Assembly: GCA_012845835.1 (NCBI GenBank)
Contig: JABAKD010000015.1
Location: 10,664,845 to 10,728,844, forward strand
DNA: 64,000 nt
Origin: Undaria pinnatifida
Lineage: Eukaryota > Sar > Phaeophyceae > Laminariales > Alariaceae
Direction: 5' to 3'
Below, piece by piece: positions 22,601 to 37,582 of the stretch. A program made the translations under genes and the position numbers. The notes under the pieces were generated by a model. It saw nothing but the letters and a program-made list of their open reading frames with translations, was not told where the DNA came from and ran no database searches. The first letter of the stretch is position 1, and every line of letters starts with the position of its first letter.

Positions 22601-25600
22601 AAACAGAGCTGAGTCGCCACGAAGTAACGCCTCTACACCTGGAAACCCGTTTTAGGGGGAAAATTACTTGGAATCAGTACAGGGAGGGGTTTTGGGGCTA
22701 TAAAGGTGTCAAGTCGTAACGCCTCTACACCTGGAAACCCGTTTTAGGGAGGAAATTACTTGAAATCAATACAGGGAGGGGTTTTGGGGCTATAAAGGTG
22801 TCAAGTCACCAACTAGTTGTTCGTCGGACTGTGGAAATAGTCAGGCGTTTTCCGGAGGTGCCGACCGTCCGACCTTTAATGGGTTTCCCTACATGTAGGA
22901 AGGCTTAATGAATGCGGGTACAGGTCCGCGAGTCGCTGCGGGCATTTATCATGTGGCTTCATCTTTATCGCTTTGCCCACAAAAAAATATTTTTTAAAGC
23001 CAAATACTAGTATATGAAAAAGTCAGGGATGGCACTTACGGCGTTACGCGTAACTTCCCGCAATGAAAGTCCGCCGTACGCAGTAACTGGATTTTCAGCC
23101 GTAACTAATTCTTAGACTTCTGCACGACCGCATAAATTTGCCCCAAATGCCACCCCTGAAAAAACAACACACCTCTACCTCTACCACCGTTTTTTTTTTG
23201 CAACAGATTCACACTTCTGACATAACTCCAGCGTCACATCTAACCGAAAAGTGCACCGCCCTCCGATAGATTCTCGGGTGCTCTCACTGCAGTGTGGCAA
23301 ATCGGCAGCTGTTTTGGTGACCTGTAAGCACCACGACAGTGTCGCTGATTTGAAAGTGTTGTTCCAGGTTGTTGGTGTTTTTATTCTTAGGCCATTTCTT
23401 ACACAGTCGGATTCCGCCAGTCGAAAACGGCCCTTTCCGACTGGACCTTTTTTCGACTTGATTCTTCTGGTCCTTCTTCTTATCGTCAGTCGAATCGATT
23501 TTATCGCTTTGCGTTCTTTCTAGAGGCTGCTGGTGTGAGGGAGTATTGTTGTACTGCTGTATAGCAGTCAAATATCGGTTGGCAGCTCTGTGCTTCGCAC
23601 GTTCCCCGCAAGCAACGTGTGCTTCGCGCGCGACGAACCCTCGTCCAAGCGGGTTGGTGGCGTTGGACTTTAGCCGAAAGCCGCCAAAGCTACGTTTGTG
23701 GCGTTGAACTCAGCCGAGAGCCGCCGAAGCTACAGCAGGCGTGGCCGTTGATGGCAAAATGGCATCGATAGCGCGCGCCGCCGTCGTCGAGTGATACACG
23801 CTGCTGGCGAGCGAAGCTAGGAATGCGCCACGCTGACTTGCGGCGAGAAGCAACAGCAGTGATAGCCAAGCCAGCGTCGACGCTATTTCATGATACTGCT
23901 GTGTGGTACCTGGTGTGGGTATGTGGGTGTGTGCTTTGTGGTGGGATGAGAGATGCGATGGGTAAAAAAAACACGTATAATGTTTTTTTCGGCTGAGTTT
24001 TTTGACTGGCAGATCCAGTCGAACAAGTCAAGTTTTTCGACTGGATCCCCCAGTCGGAAAACTCCGTCGAAAAAAGTTTAGTCGAAAAGGCTCTTTTTCG
24101 ACTGTGGAAGAAAGCCCGATGTGGGCTTCAGTCGAAAAAGGCCGTTTTCGACTGACAAATCCGACTGTGTAAGAAATAGCCTTACACTGCTGTGGCTAAG
24201 TTTTTTTTGCTGCTGTAGCGCTGATCAGTGCCGGTACGAATGTATATAGGAGCAGTTTTTTTTTACGCGTTTTTCTGCGATCTGGCGCTACTATACTACA
24301 ACACAGTGTTTATGATCGGCATTTCTATGTTCTTTTAGGCACGTCTCCAGCCGATTGCAGCGTCGGTGGCATACACAAAAAACTCCATCACACTGGAACA
24401 CGTTCGCTGCCTGTATGCACGAGCACATGGCGAGTCTTGGGCGATTTCATCAAAGTTTACCACCCCAACAGTGTCCGCAAAAATTGCCTAAATGATGGCG
24501 CCGCGATTGCTGGGAGAATACGTAGCAGCGGCGCAAAGGGCACACCACGTGGCCGCTGTGCACCGGACTTTTCCCATTCTACCAAGACAAAAGGGCCAAA
24601 CCAACTGCAGATCAGACTACATCATGACTTGGCGGGGTTCGTTCGGGCGTGGTGCGTCATTTGAAGGCTTCCGCGGTGAAAGAGCACAGTGCGCTGAATG
24701 ACTCACAGGGAGTTGTGCTGGGTTGTTTTTTGACAAAACCCTGGTTTCAATAGTATTCGACGTTACAGGTTGTACCGCATTTATGTTTTTGTGGGTATAG
24801 CAACACAGGTTCTTCCGAAAGGTCGCAGCTTTGTGTTTTTCTATTGTGGGATGGCGCACAGTTTAGGTCCGCACTTACGAAACGGTATAACATGTTAACA
24901 AATGGAGGCTCGTTCTTGACGTAAAACAATAATTTCGACGTAAGAGATGCGATTCACACTGGACAAGCGAAATTGTCGTCTAACGTCAGCTAGCCGGCTT
25001 CGCCGCCTGGTGGTTAGTTGGAAGTCGAGCAATGCTTCCGACTCACGGTGCTTTTTTTGAGTGAAATACCAAAGTGAGCAAGGTATGAATGCAATTAAAA
25101 GTGCAAAAACAACGCCAGATATAAATGCCATTTTAAGTGCAATCGCAAAGAGAGCGAGTTGCGTATGCCATATTTAGTGCAATCACAAACCAAAGCAACT
25201 GATAGGATACATACCTTGGTGGCCCTTTCCTTCTCCGCAGCGAGCTTCGCCTCGAGTTCGCGCGTGGCGGCAGCCTGTGGGGGAAAAAAAAAATAATACT
25301 AAAAAGTCAATTTCAAAACCAACTAAAATAGAATACCACCTACAGAAAATACATTCCAAGCCAGGGGTAATCCAATAGTTAAATAAACGATCATCAATAA
25401 TAGTTCATCAATAACTTCAGAGTAAGGGGGATTGGCTAAAAGTTTCCAGGTAATATTTTCGGGATTCGAGGAAACAATATACTGCAAATAAAAATGAAAA
25501 CTACACAACAAACTGAAAATTACAATCACACAACACAAAAACAAAAAAGGACTCTCGGGTCGAGGGCTACACCATTCGTATCAACACACCATTCAATGCC

Positions 25601-28583
25601 AAATTAGAAGCAATAATATAAAACTAAACAATCAACATAAACAGCGCGATCGACATATATATATATATATGTTCGCTTGGCTTCTGTCTCCTCGTCCCTC
25701 CTCCCCGTCCCTTCCCCCTTCTCTCTTTCGACCTCTCACTCTTGTAGACAGTCTCTCCCTGTCCTTATTGGTCGTTCTCCCTTTATCCCTGTCCCCTTTC
25801 TCCCCCTCTCCCCCACCCCTCTTTATTCTCTCTGCCTTCTTATTGGTCTCTCCCTCCCCCCGTCAACCCCACCGTTGTATCTGGCACCTTGTGTGCGGCG
25901 ACGTCCCTCTTAGACGCCTCCAGCATCTTCCGCAGTTCGATCACCTTTGCAATGTCAGCAAAAACGTGGCGCGAGAACAACTCAACATGCCAAACATTTG
26001 GGTCTCGTGCTATGTTATAAAGCCGGTATACTTGGATACTAAACTGCTACTGAAAAAACGTATACGAGGTAAGGTGCATGAGGCAGCTGAACATGCCGTA
26101 TATATTCGGCCCCGCCTTCCGAGTATTTCGTCACAAACATCTCAACAAAAACACAAAAAAAATCGGCAAACAGAACTGACAGGATGTATTATCCTTCACA
26201 GCCACCATTTTGCATTGTTGTTGCTATTTTGTCAAAGCGTTCCATGTGTCCCGATTCTTCGTGACAAAAAATCACGATTTCCGACTGTTTTTTCAGGATC
26301 AAAGCATTTTTGTCGCTTTAGGAAATTTTTCCTCAAGGCTGGACAGCCGTTTGGAGGAGACATTACTTGGAATTGGACCTAGGAGACGTACGATAGATTT
26401 ATGTCCAAGAGCAGCAGTAACCGGGTCAACAAACCAAATAACTACCAAAAGTTTTTTTCCGAGAAAACAGTGGGGCACCCGATTTAAGAGCAGTGTGACC
26501 GCTCTTATCTCCGTGCCGCTCTTATCTCAGATTGGGCAACATACAGGTTTTAGCATAGGGGTCGCACTCATACACGTTTTAGCATAGGCATCACAAAGCG
26601 TGACAAGCCGAATTAACCGCCATCAAGTCGGTTTGCAGTTAATATGTGTGCTCTTAAATCGCGTACCGCACTGTATAGCAATTGGGAATTTAGTCCGTAC
26701 CACCAAAACGTTACAACGCCTTCCAGGGTATAAAAAAAAATACCAACCAACCAACCGCCCGAAACACCAAAACGCCGCCTCTGGAAACCCTATACCGACA
26801 CCGAAATAAACTACGTTCGCAAACCCAACCTGTTCGGTAATCAATCGTGGACCCCACGGCTTTGTACAGCTCGGCAGCAAACGGGACGAAACCAACAAGC
26901 CACCCCAAAAGTAAAACACTACTATGCCAACCAACCGACCAACCAACCGACCATGCGAAGCACCAAAACGCCACCGCTGGAAACCCCTCACTGGAACCGA
27001 AAAAAAAAAAAAAACTCGGAAACATGTAACACGCGCGATCGAAGTACATATCGCACGCAGTTTGCAAAGAAGAGTTTCAAAAACATGTTCTATATCTTTA
27101 CGTAACATAGTAGATGAGTTGTCTTTGTTAGATAGATTACAAGTTACAAAGTTCCCTGCGGGATGTGGTTGACGTGAAAATCCGGGCGGTGTGTCAAGCT
27201 GGAAACAGGGACAAAACTCTTGTAAGAACTAAAGCAAAAGCAATACCCCACCACCCAAGTAACCCGGCAAGTAACACCGACCAGCCCAAACGAGCTTCTA
27301 GCTTAGTCCATCAAGAACATGGTCTATCACGGGTCATGGCCCGACCCGCGGGTCATGTGAGAAGGTTATCAAAATCTCGCGGGTCGAGCGGGGTCGGGTC
27401 ATGAGGTGCATGAAATATCACGGGACGGGTCAGGAGGTTTTCAAATCTCGCGGGATGGGCGGGTTACCCTGACTCGACCTGACCCGTGAAAAGCCGTGGT
27501 GTGTTAAATACCTGTGCGGCAATCTTGGACCTCGTGGTGTTGGAATCGTCCCTCTGCTTTTCCACCGCCTCCTTCGCCCGAAGCAACTCCGCCTGCCTGG
27601 TCTCCAAAACACCCTTGGCCTTTTCGGACTCGGCGAGGGATTTCTCCAGCTTGTTTTTCTCCGCCACGACTTCCTCGTGATCTTTCGGGTCCACCTGCAG
27701 CGGGGCACCCGGTTTAAGCACGCCCAGAGCAAGAAAACACAGAGTTAAGAGCGGTCAAATCAGCTTGTCACGCCTTGTGATTCCTGGACCCTAAAGTATG
27801 ACTGACATCTAGGCGGAAATAGGAGCGGAATGGAGATAAGAGCCGTACTTCTGGCCCGTTCCCAGGGGCTCTTAAATCGGGTGCCCAACTTTATCAATAC
27901 TAAGTACTAGTAACGACCCTCCTCTATTAGAGGCCACGGCAAGGGGGGGTACCCTCTATTTCACCGTCGGGTTCGGGCCACTCGCACGAGTGGCCCTGTA
28001 CCTAGCTGCAAAAAGCTCTTGAAGCGATTTGTTTGCCGAAGCTTAGCTAACCGTTCCACGGCGGTGTCATCAAACAAACAAAAAAAAACGCCAATGCTCA
28101 AGACCGCAAAGCAACGAGGGGGGGTCACTCGCGCGAGCTTGTTCGACACACTGAAAAAAGAGGCACCAAGAGTGATCCCCCTACCTGAAAACCGGACGTG
28201 CTCCGTCCCGGTATCGTACAGATGCGAGGGTCCATGGTCATACGACTACGGCCATGCACAAACTGAGTACACCCCCCCCGCCCCCCGCTCTACCGTGGCG
28301 TTGACATAATAGACTAATAATATTGGGGGAATTAACGCATAAAATAAATAAATTATAGACCTATAGAATATGCTGCCAACATAAGTTTAGACCACTCCAA
28401 AAATATCGCTGCCAATATAGTCTAGACTACTGGACTCAGTACCGGAAACAAAATAAAGCTACCCGTCCCATTTCTTGGTATAAACTACTTGAAATTAGTG
28501 CGGCATAGTATTTTCGGTAAGAAAAGTGTTACAAAAACGTTCAAAAAAAAAAGAAAAAAAAGAAAAAAAACTGCACCAAGGGA

Positions 28584-28617
<34 letters not shown>

Positions 28618-31600
28618 GCCAACTTGCATGCAAGTCGCCGAATACCTCACAGCGGTCCGCGTTTGGTGCAAGCAATGTCTGCCTGGTCGGTGAAAACCCA
28701 TCGTGGCTCGTCCCGGCATAGGACTGCGAGGGTCCATGGTCTGACGGACTACAGACATGCATGACACGATTATTTGCAAACACCCCCCCCTCTGTTTTTA
28801 TTTAGCTCATGCCTCATAGGGCATACCATATAGTATCTTATCTTTGCGAGGGTCTGCATACCATATAGTCTCTTATCTTTTCGAGGGTCTACGGTCTTAC
28901 GACTACAGCCGTGCACGAAATGAGTACCCGCCCCCCCCCGCTGGACCCACCGCGTTGAAGCTGGCGGTGAGGCTGGTGACTCGCTTCTTCCAGTTCTCCA
29001 CCTCCTTGCGCAGGCTTTCTTTCTCGGAGGTCAGCGCAGCCGCCGTCCCCGACTGCCTCCTCTCCGCCTGCCGCAGGGGCTCCACTTGGGCCTGCAGCTT
29101 GTTCGCCCTATGGTCGTTTCGGATAGTCGTATTAGATGGTCGTTTGGATTGTCAGTTTGGATCATTATTTCGGGTGGTCATTTTGGGAGGGTCATTTCGG
29201 ATGGTAACTTTGGGTGGTCGTTTCGGATGGTCGTTTTGGATGATCGTTTTGGATCGAGATTTTTTATCGGCAGAAACAAAACAACAGAGGCATCGCAACA
29301 AGGGGGGGAGGAGGAGGGAGAACAGGGAAAACGATTGGGACGGGGTCGGACGAGACGGGATGGGGATGGGTAGGGAAGAACGAAGTAGGGATGGAACGGA
29401 ATGGGAGCCGATGATACCGGATGAGATGGGAGAGGACAGGGTGAGCATGGGAAGGGGGGAGAGGGTGGGATGGGAGGAGAGGGGAAGGGACGGGAGAATA
29501 AGGTAGGTATGGGGTGAGCCCACCGTCCACAACACTGATGTCTGCCCTTCGCGTCCGCTGGGTCATGCTGATGCTCACCTTTCGACGGCCTCGCGGCTCC
29601 TGTTTTCCGACTCCCTTAGCTTATTTCTCAGCATGTGGTTACTCTCGGTGAGGATGCTCATCTGGGCCACCTGTCCCGCAGCCACAGCACAACACAACGT
29701 TTTTCAACACATAGCAAAATCAAATTAAACTTAAACAAAGAAAGGTGAAGATCATTAACAAAAACATACGCGAAAGAAAACGACACGACAAGACAAGACA
29801 AGACAAGACAAGACAAAACACGACAAGACGAGACAAACAAAACAGACGAGACATGCTACGAGAAGACAGCACCTTCGTTCACGAAAGGAAATTCAAAGAC
29901 AAGACAAAGCAAGACAAGACAAGACAAAATATAGCGCCTTTAACGCAAGAAAAGAAAGACAGACACAAGACAAAATGCCGGCGCCCTAACGTAAAAAAAT
30001 ACACAAGATAAGGCAGCGCCTGAACGCCAAAAAAAAAGTGTACTAAGACAAGGCTAAGCACAACACCAAAAAAAAAGAAAAACATGTCACAAAAACAACA
30101 AACCAAAACAAAACACACAAACGCGCTCTCCCTCAAGCACAACGCAATACTGGCACACGACAACACGACAGCGCAACAATCTAAGAAAACACAAGACATC
30201 AACAAGGCGCAGTACAACACAGTAAAAACGAAGATAAAAAAGTCTCAAAACAACCAAATAAAATTTATACCGGGTAACCAAACAAAAAAAACACACACAC
30301 ACGCGAAACAGAAAAAAACGCGGTACTGTACCTCCTCGAGAAGCTTCCTGTGCTCCGACTTAGACACGGCCTGCACGCTGTCCCTCGCCGCCCTTTGCAC
30401 CTCCTCCCTCGCCTCCCTCAACGACAGCTTCGTGCGATCGAGCTCGGCCTCTAACTTGGAAACCCTCTGTTGGGATAGCTCCAAGTTAGTTGTCACCACC
30501 TTCAGCATACGGCAGCGTGGGGGGAGGGGGAGGGGCGGGGGAGAGACAGGGTTAGGGTGAGAGGTGGAAGACATGCTGGTATGTTTCACGCGATCAGGCT
30601 TGGCCTCTGATTTGAAACTCTCTGCTGGGGTAGGTCCAAGTTGGTTGTCAGCACCTTGAAAAGAAAAAACGCGAAACGAAACAAAAGAAAAACAAGCGCC
30701 AGAGTTGAGCATTTTACCACAAAATCGTCCTGTGTTGAAAAACAAGTCCACCAAAAACAAAAATAAATGGAGGGGGTTCAGCGTAGTGGGGCGGGGGGGA
30801 GGGGGGGGGAGAGGTGGAAGGTATGCAAGTATGCTTTGTGTAATCCAGCTCGGCCTTATTTGTTTTCTAAACACTTCGCTGGGATACCTCCAGGTTGGTC
30901 GTCACCATCTGAACAAAAAAAAAAAAAAAAAACGCGGAGGGGTTAAGCTCAAGGAGGGAGGAGAGGGGAGGGGAGGAGGCGGGGGGGGTGAGTGAGGTGG
31001 AAGGCATGCTGGCATGCGGAGGGGGCGAAAATGGGGCACACAACCTGGAACGTATTTTGGGGCCACTAAATATTGACGGGAAATGATGGGATGGGATGGG
31101 ATGAGAGGTGAACTATATGAGATGAGATGGGATGCACTGGGATGGGATGGGGCGGAACGGGTTGCGATGCAGCAATGGAACGCACCTGAACATCTCGACT
31201 CTTGTGCCTGACTAGCTCAGTCAGCTCCTTCACCGCCCGGGCCAGACGCAGCCTCTCCTCGTTGTCTGCGCCGCCCACTGCGCCCTCCTCGCTACCGCCT
31301 GAACATCACATCCGGAAACCCATTGTGCGAGCCACGAGCCACGAGGGCAGCCATACGATCAACGGAAACACAAAAACAAACATACGGGGAGAATCGGCCG
31401 CCTCGCGGTCATAATCCCCAATAAAACGTGCGGCCTAACCCCTGAAAAAAGCATGCGGCCTAAGACCGATGACAATGGAAAGCCGATAGTTTGGCCAAGA
31501 AGTTTCCAAACTTTGTTTTGGGGTTATTTGCTGAAAGATTCCGGGTAACGTCGCTATGGGGAAAAAATGACTAGAATATTTGTTCTGGCTCTTTTTTTGG

Positions 31601-34600
31601 TCATGCGCTCTAACAGGTCAACTTGTCTATTTGTCATCAAGCCTTGATCAACACTGCCTACCAAACACGATTGACCTTCGATCTCGAGATAGAGACAGCC
31701 CTGGTCACTCCTCTTCGTTCCGGACAAGGACACATGAATACAGGTGACAGCACTGAAGAGTTCATCTCGATCCATGCCCTAGGGCGTGAGAGGTTGCTTG
31801 TGTTGTTCTGTGGTCTTCCGTCACATCCTCTCAAAATTCTGTTATTCGCCCGTTGGGAGACGATGGAGAGTTTTTGTTTCAGTTTTCTACAAACCAGCCG
31901 CTAAATGAATCACCGGCCATGGAGTGAGCGCTGTACACCAACGGGGGGTTGGAGCCCCTAACGAGCTCGCCACGTTCAGAGTTCACGACGCTGTCCTTGA
32001 TTTCGTCGAGGGACATGCGTGGAGAACACGAAATTGCGACGCGTCTAATCCAAGATCTGCTTGAGAATTTCTCGGGCCGATGCTGGCCAAGATCGCCGCG
32101 AGAAATCGTTTTTTTCCGGAATTCTGGAGAGTTTCAAAAACAAAATCTACCAAATTGGGTCCATAGGCGACCGTTCAGGCAAAGTTTGGCTGGGGTTTTG
32201 AGGAACTTCAAACTTTTGGCCTTCCATTATCACCGTTCTAACCCCAGAAAAAAAATGCGACCTAACCCCCGAAAAAATGCGGCATAACTCGTGAAAAAAA
32301 ATGCGGCCTAACGCCTGACAAAAACATTTGGTCTAGCCTTCTTCCTCACCGTCGCCCTCCACCCTGTCGGCCACATCCCGGTCCTCCTTGTGCCTCTTCG
32401 CCTCCTCCGCTTCCATCTGATCCGTCAAGTTCTGGATGTGCGAGTGCAGGACCTCGTTCTGGGAGTTCAAACTCTTCAGGCGTTCTTGAGAGTCGTCCAC
32501 GGTCTACACACAAACGTATACAGTCGGCGTCGTGGTCGGGACCGGCGTTTGGGGGGGGTAGGGCTTATTCATTGGATTATTGGCCACGCATTCCTTTCGC
32601 CACGGAGCACGGTTGAGTAAGTCCCCTGGTTTGAAATAACATCAAACGCCGGGAGTTCCAATTACAGAGGCGTTCTTGAGAGTCAGCCAAAAAAAAACGA
32701 GTACGCCTAAGCGCTTTTACCTTCTTAAGCAACTCCTCCCTAGCGGCCCATTGGGCTCTGGCCCTCATGAGGTCGGCCGCTAGAATATCCTTCGCGTTTT
32801 TAGCATCCCTCGCAGCCACGTTGCAAGTCTAGCAATACAGACAAAAACCAATGAGGGAGGGAGGGAGAGAGGGAGAGAGGGAGAGAGGGAGGGAGAGAGG
32901 GAGGGAGAGAGGGAAGGAGGGAGGGAGGGAAGGAGGGAGGAATAATAAGGAGACGCTGGCGGGGGGAGAGGGTTCATCAGGAAAAACGAAGAGACGAACA
33001 CATGGATAAGGAGACCGCAGACGCTGGGGAGGGGGGGGGCTACCACATTCGCGAACAGCAGCAACACTACTGCCACCAACACTTCCAGCAGCAGCAGTGT
33101 AGCCAACACCACCACCACCACCACCACCACAACCACCACCACCAACAACAACAACAACCACAACCACAACCACAACCACCACACCACGCCCTCCTCACAT
33201 CCTGTGCGTCTTCTGCCTCCCTGAGGGCGGCGATCGCCCCGGCGTGAGCTTCGACCTCTTGGCGGTACCTCTCCTCCGCTGCCCTTGCTGTCTTCCGTTG
33301 AATCTGCTCAAAAACAAAGAAAGAACACACAAAAACGCGCAGACACATGAACGAGAAAAAACGATTATGCCGTACCCTTGTGAAAAAAACACATCTTATT
33401 AAGATGCGAAAATGGAGAACCACAGACGATTTGCTACGATAAAGGAAGCACATTATGGATATTCTCTGTTCTGAATGACGGAGCTCCTTAACCCCTTTAC
33501 AACTGGAAACCCTTTTTGGGGACAAAATGACTTGGATTTAGTATAGGGAGGGGTTTGAGGGCTCCAAAGGGGTTCAACCCAAAATGGTCGGGATGTCAAG
33601 TATTTCGTTTTGCACTCTTGACACATACGGTAGAGGAGAACCGTTTTTTTCCCTGCGAGGTTCTTGACTTGAGACAAGTCTTAATACGGTAGCCCCCCCA
33701 ACGTTTTCCTTAACGAAATGACCCGTTTGAAACCAGCTCCCGGCCGTATCTCCTGAAATACGACGTACCTTGCCACCCCCACGTCGCCGTTCGATAGTCC
33801 TTTGCAAACAATAATAAACAGTAAACTATTGTTTTTCGTGGCATCCTTCCTCGTGTCGAGCAGCCATGAAACGTGCGTTAACGAAAATCGCCATTTTTGG
33901 GGGGGGGAGCTATCGAAGAATCAGTCAGCACACGTGGTACAACAGAGGTATACCTTTTTTTGGCGAAAATGTTTTGTGAATGACGGGACTCCTTGATCCA
34001 AAATCGTCGGCAAAAAAAATAAAATAAAATAATAGGCCATTTATTGCATGATTCTCGTTGCGTACCTAGCTTAGGTCATGCGGTTTTCCATCCGGTACCA
34101 GCTTTATTTTTCCTCCAAATCAGTATTTTCGGGTTAAGACATGTCTTGAGCTCCCAAATTGAGGAAACCTCATGAAAAAAGTGGTGCACCTCGATCGAAG
34201 CACGCGTCTTGAGGAGCTTTGGACATATCCCAAAAACTGATGCGGGAGAAAACGAAATTTGCTACGTACCGGTTGAACAATCCCATGGCCTCCAGGCACA
34301 CAACGAAAATCGTGAACAAAAAATGGCCCATTTCCGACGATTTTGTGTTAAGGTGCCCATCATTCAGGCAACAAAAAGGACCCCAACAAGTGCTACCTCT
34401 CTATATTGTAGCACGCGTGCTCCGCTTTCTTTTGTATACCAGGTGCCTCTTATAATAGGCCATCGGTTCGGCCATCGGGATGCGCTTTCAGTGTCCTCGG
34501 AAATCAGTTTTTGGGCGAGGTACCACAGAGCTCCTCAACATTATTCACAACTGGAAAACCTTCTTTTGGGAAAAATACTTGAACATAGTATAGGGAGGGA

Positions 34601-37523
34601 TTTGGGGGCGCTAAAGGGGTTAAGCCAACAGCCTTGCAGGGAAAAAACAATGCTTGGCCCACCTCCGCCGTAGAGTGCGTGCGTAGTCTACAGTTCGTAG
34701 GACGGTGGGTTGGCTGACTACAAGCCGCCAACTACTAATAGCTACTAGTCAGCTAGGTTCTTGAAAAAAAATCCCGATTCAGCGGCTGTTCACCTCGAGC
34801 TCCTCCTTCACGCTGTCCATCCACCCCCTCTCCAAGTCGGTGTCCCTCTTCGAATCAATTATGCAACAACTAAAAACTCAACTAGAACCAAATTAGCACT
34901 AATATCTAACTATTAAAATAATCACAACTACCATGATAACCACGCTACATATTTAAAAGTCACAACTTCCTTTTCACTGTTCACCCCCGAGCTATTTCTT
35001 AACGCTGTCCATCCTCCCCCTCTCCAAGCCAGCACCCCCCTTCGAACCAATTGAGCATTAAGTTCGCACGCTCCTAGCATTAACTTGGCACAAATAAATC
35101 ACTAAGCCCGACTTAAACACAAACGTAAGAAGTCTACAAACAAAAAAAGCTACAGCATCTGCAAACCCTTTTTCACCACTATTCATAACTCGTCCTTAAC
35201 GCTGTCCGTCCTCTCCCTCTCCAATTCAGCGTCCCTCTTCGAACCAATCAAGCACTACAGTACCTATTTATGCCACGAGTAATCCTTAAATAAGCATAAC
35301 CCTCCGCAAGCTAAGAAATTACAATTAAGTCACACAAATATGTTTCACCTCTAGCTCGTCCTTAACGCTGCTCGTCCTCTCCCTCTCCAAATCAGCGTCC
35401 CTCTTCGAAGCTTCCAGGCTATCTTTCAGCTTCACGATCAGCTCGCGGTTTACACGGCTCTCCGTCTCGGCCACCTCCCTCTCCTTCACCAGCTCCGCCA
35501 CCGTCGTCGCCAGACCCGTCTTCGTAGCCCGGGTTTCCGCTGGCGGAGGGGGGAGGGTGGGGGAGATTACGTTCGGGGTTAGGTTGGGTGAGGTTGGGTT
35601 GGGTTGGGTTGGGTTGGGTTGGGTTGGGTTTAGGACAAAGTGTGGGAAGGTGTGGGAAGGGGTTGGGGGTTGGGTTGAAAGGGTGGAAATAACGGTGGAG
35701 GTTGGGAGTTGGGACGGGAGTTGGAATTGGGGTGAGGTTGGGGTGGCGTTGGAGTGGGATGGGCGTTGGGGCGAGAGTTGGGGTTGGACTAAAAATGGGG
35801 TTGGGATTTGGGTGGGAGTTGGACAAAAGAGAGGGGGTTGGGATAAAGTAGGGGACAAAACCTGTCTTCGTAGATCGGGTTTCCGCTGGATTCGTGGAGG
35901 GGGGGGGGTAGGGTGGGGTTGGGTTGGTTTGAGTTGGGTATGGTTGGATTCGGGGTTGGAGGGGGAATGAGAAGGGCTAGGAGTTGGGGCGGGAGCTGGG
36001 GTTGACGTGGAATTGGGTTGGGTGTTGGGGTGGTAACAGAGAAGGTTGGGAGTTGCGTCGGGGTGGGGTAGAGTGGAGGGGAGTGAGGTGCGGTACGGTG
36101 GGATGGGGTGGGGTGGGGTGGAGTGGAGTGGGTGAGTGGGGTGGGGTGGGATGGAGAGGAGCGGAGTGGGGTGCAGTGCGGTGCGGTGCGGTACGGTGAT
36201 CACTCCCAAGGGCTTCCACGACAACTGGAGCCTACTACTGTACGGCAGTCTGCATAACGTTGTACACACGAGCCAGCTCACGACCTCAGACAACCTATAA
36301 GAAAAACTTGTTTATCCCACCCGGCACACATGGGTGTAGGCTCTGTATCGAAAACTTACCATCCATGAAACATAGGCTAGATAAAGAAGACTACACAAAG
36401 CCCACCCGGCAAATCGTGATGTAGAGATTGCAGATCACAGAGATCCGGGATCTACCTGTCTCGAAACATCTAGATGACGACATGGCAATTTGATGTGTCT
36501 GCATAGCACAAGAGATCTGGGGTAGGGTGGGGTTGGGTTGGTTTGAGTTGGGTATGGTTGGATTCGGGGTTGGAGGGGGAATGAGAAGGGCTAGGAGTTG
36601 AGGCGGGAGCTGGGTTGACGTGGAATTGGGTTGGGTGTTGGGGTGGTAACAGAGAAGGTTGGGAGTTGCGTCGGGGTGGGGTAGAGTGGAGGGGAGTGAG
36701 GTGCGGTACGGTGGGATGGGGTGGGGTGGGGTGGAGTGGAGTGGGTGAGTGGGGTGGGGTGGGATGGAGAGGAGCGGAGTGGGGTGCAGTGCGGTGCGGT
36801 GCGGTACGGTGATCACTCCCAAGGGCTTCCACGACAACTGGAGCCTACTACTGTACGGCAGTCTGCATAACGTTGTACACACGAGCCAGCTCACGACCTC
36901 AGACAACCTATAAGAAAAACTTGTTTATCCCACCCGGCACACATGGGTGTAGGCTCTGTATCGAAAACTTACCATCCATGAAACATAGGCTAGATAAAGA
37001 AGACCACACAAAGCCCACCCGGCAAATCGTGATGTAGAGATTGCAGATCACAGAGATCCGGGATCTACCTGTCTCGAAACATCTAGATGACGACATGGCA
37101 ATTTGATGTGTCTGCATAGCACAAGAGATCTGGGATCTATCGCGGATCCGAAACCTATCTGCCCTGTCAGATTTACTAATAGAGATCACGATATGGCGAT
37201 CGGATCTGTTCGATGCGTGGAAGGGTCAACGCACCTTCGGCAGCCCCGGCCTTCTCCAACGCCGCCTTTTCGCGAGCTTGGAACTCTTCCTCGGCCTTCT
37301 TGTGGGCCGCGCTGAGCTGGTCTAGTTGCTGAAAAAAAACATAACAGCAAAAAAACAAAATTAATAGATTTTCTTCTGGGAATGTTAATCAGTCACGGAC
37401 GTTGAAGTTCATATTGCACAAATTGCTGGACGGCAAAGATAATACGAATAACGTCAACGACAACAACATTAACAACAACAGCAACAGCAACAACAACAGC
37501 AACAGCAGCAACAGCAACAACAA

Positions 37524-37582
<59 letters not shown>

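Noticed and set aside
24895-25131. Small membrane protein (MAFISGVVFALLIAFIPCSLWY...)
   Set aside because: One hydrophobic stretch in a short frame inside a TPR intron, with no promoter, homologue or codon signal.
35575-35632. Telomere-like GGGTT repeats
   Set aside because: The pentamer GGGTT does not match the usual TTTAGGG or TTAGGG telomere unit, and it lies inside a gene; it is a simple intronic microsatellite.
35325-36293. 322-residue Pro/Thr/His-rich minus-strand frame
   Set aside because: Only its last part is real (exon 26). The rest is intron read-through into G/T-rich repeats, and a phase-correct acceptor at 35539 separates the two.
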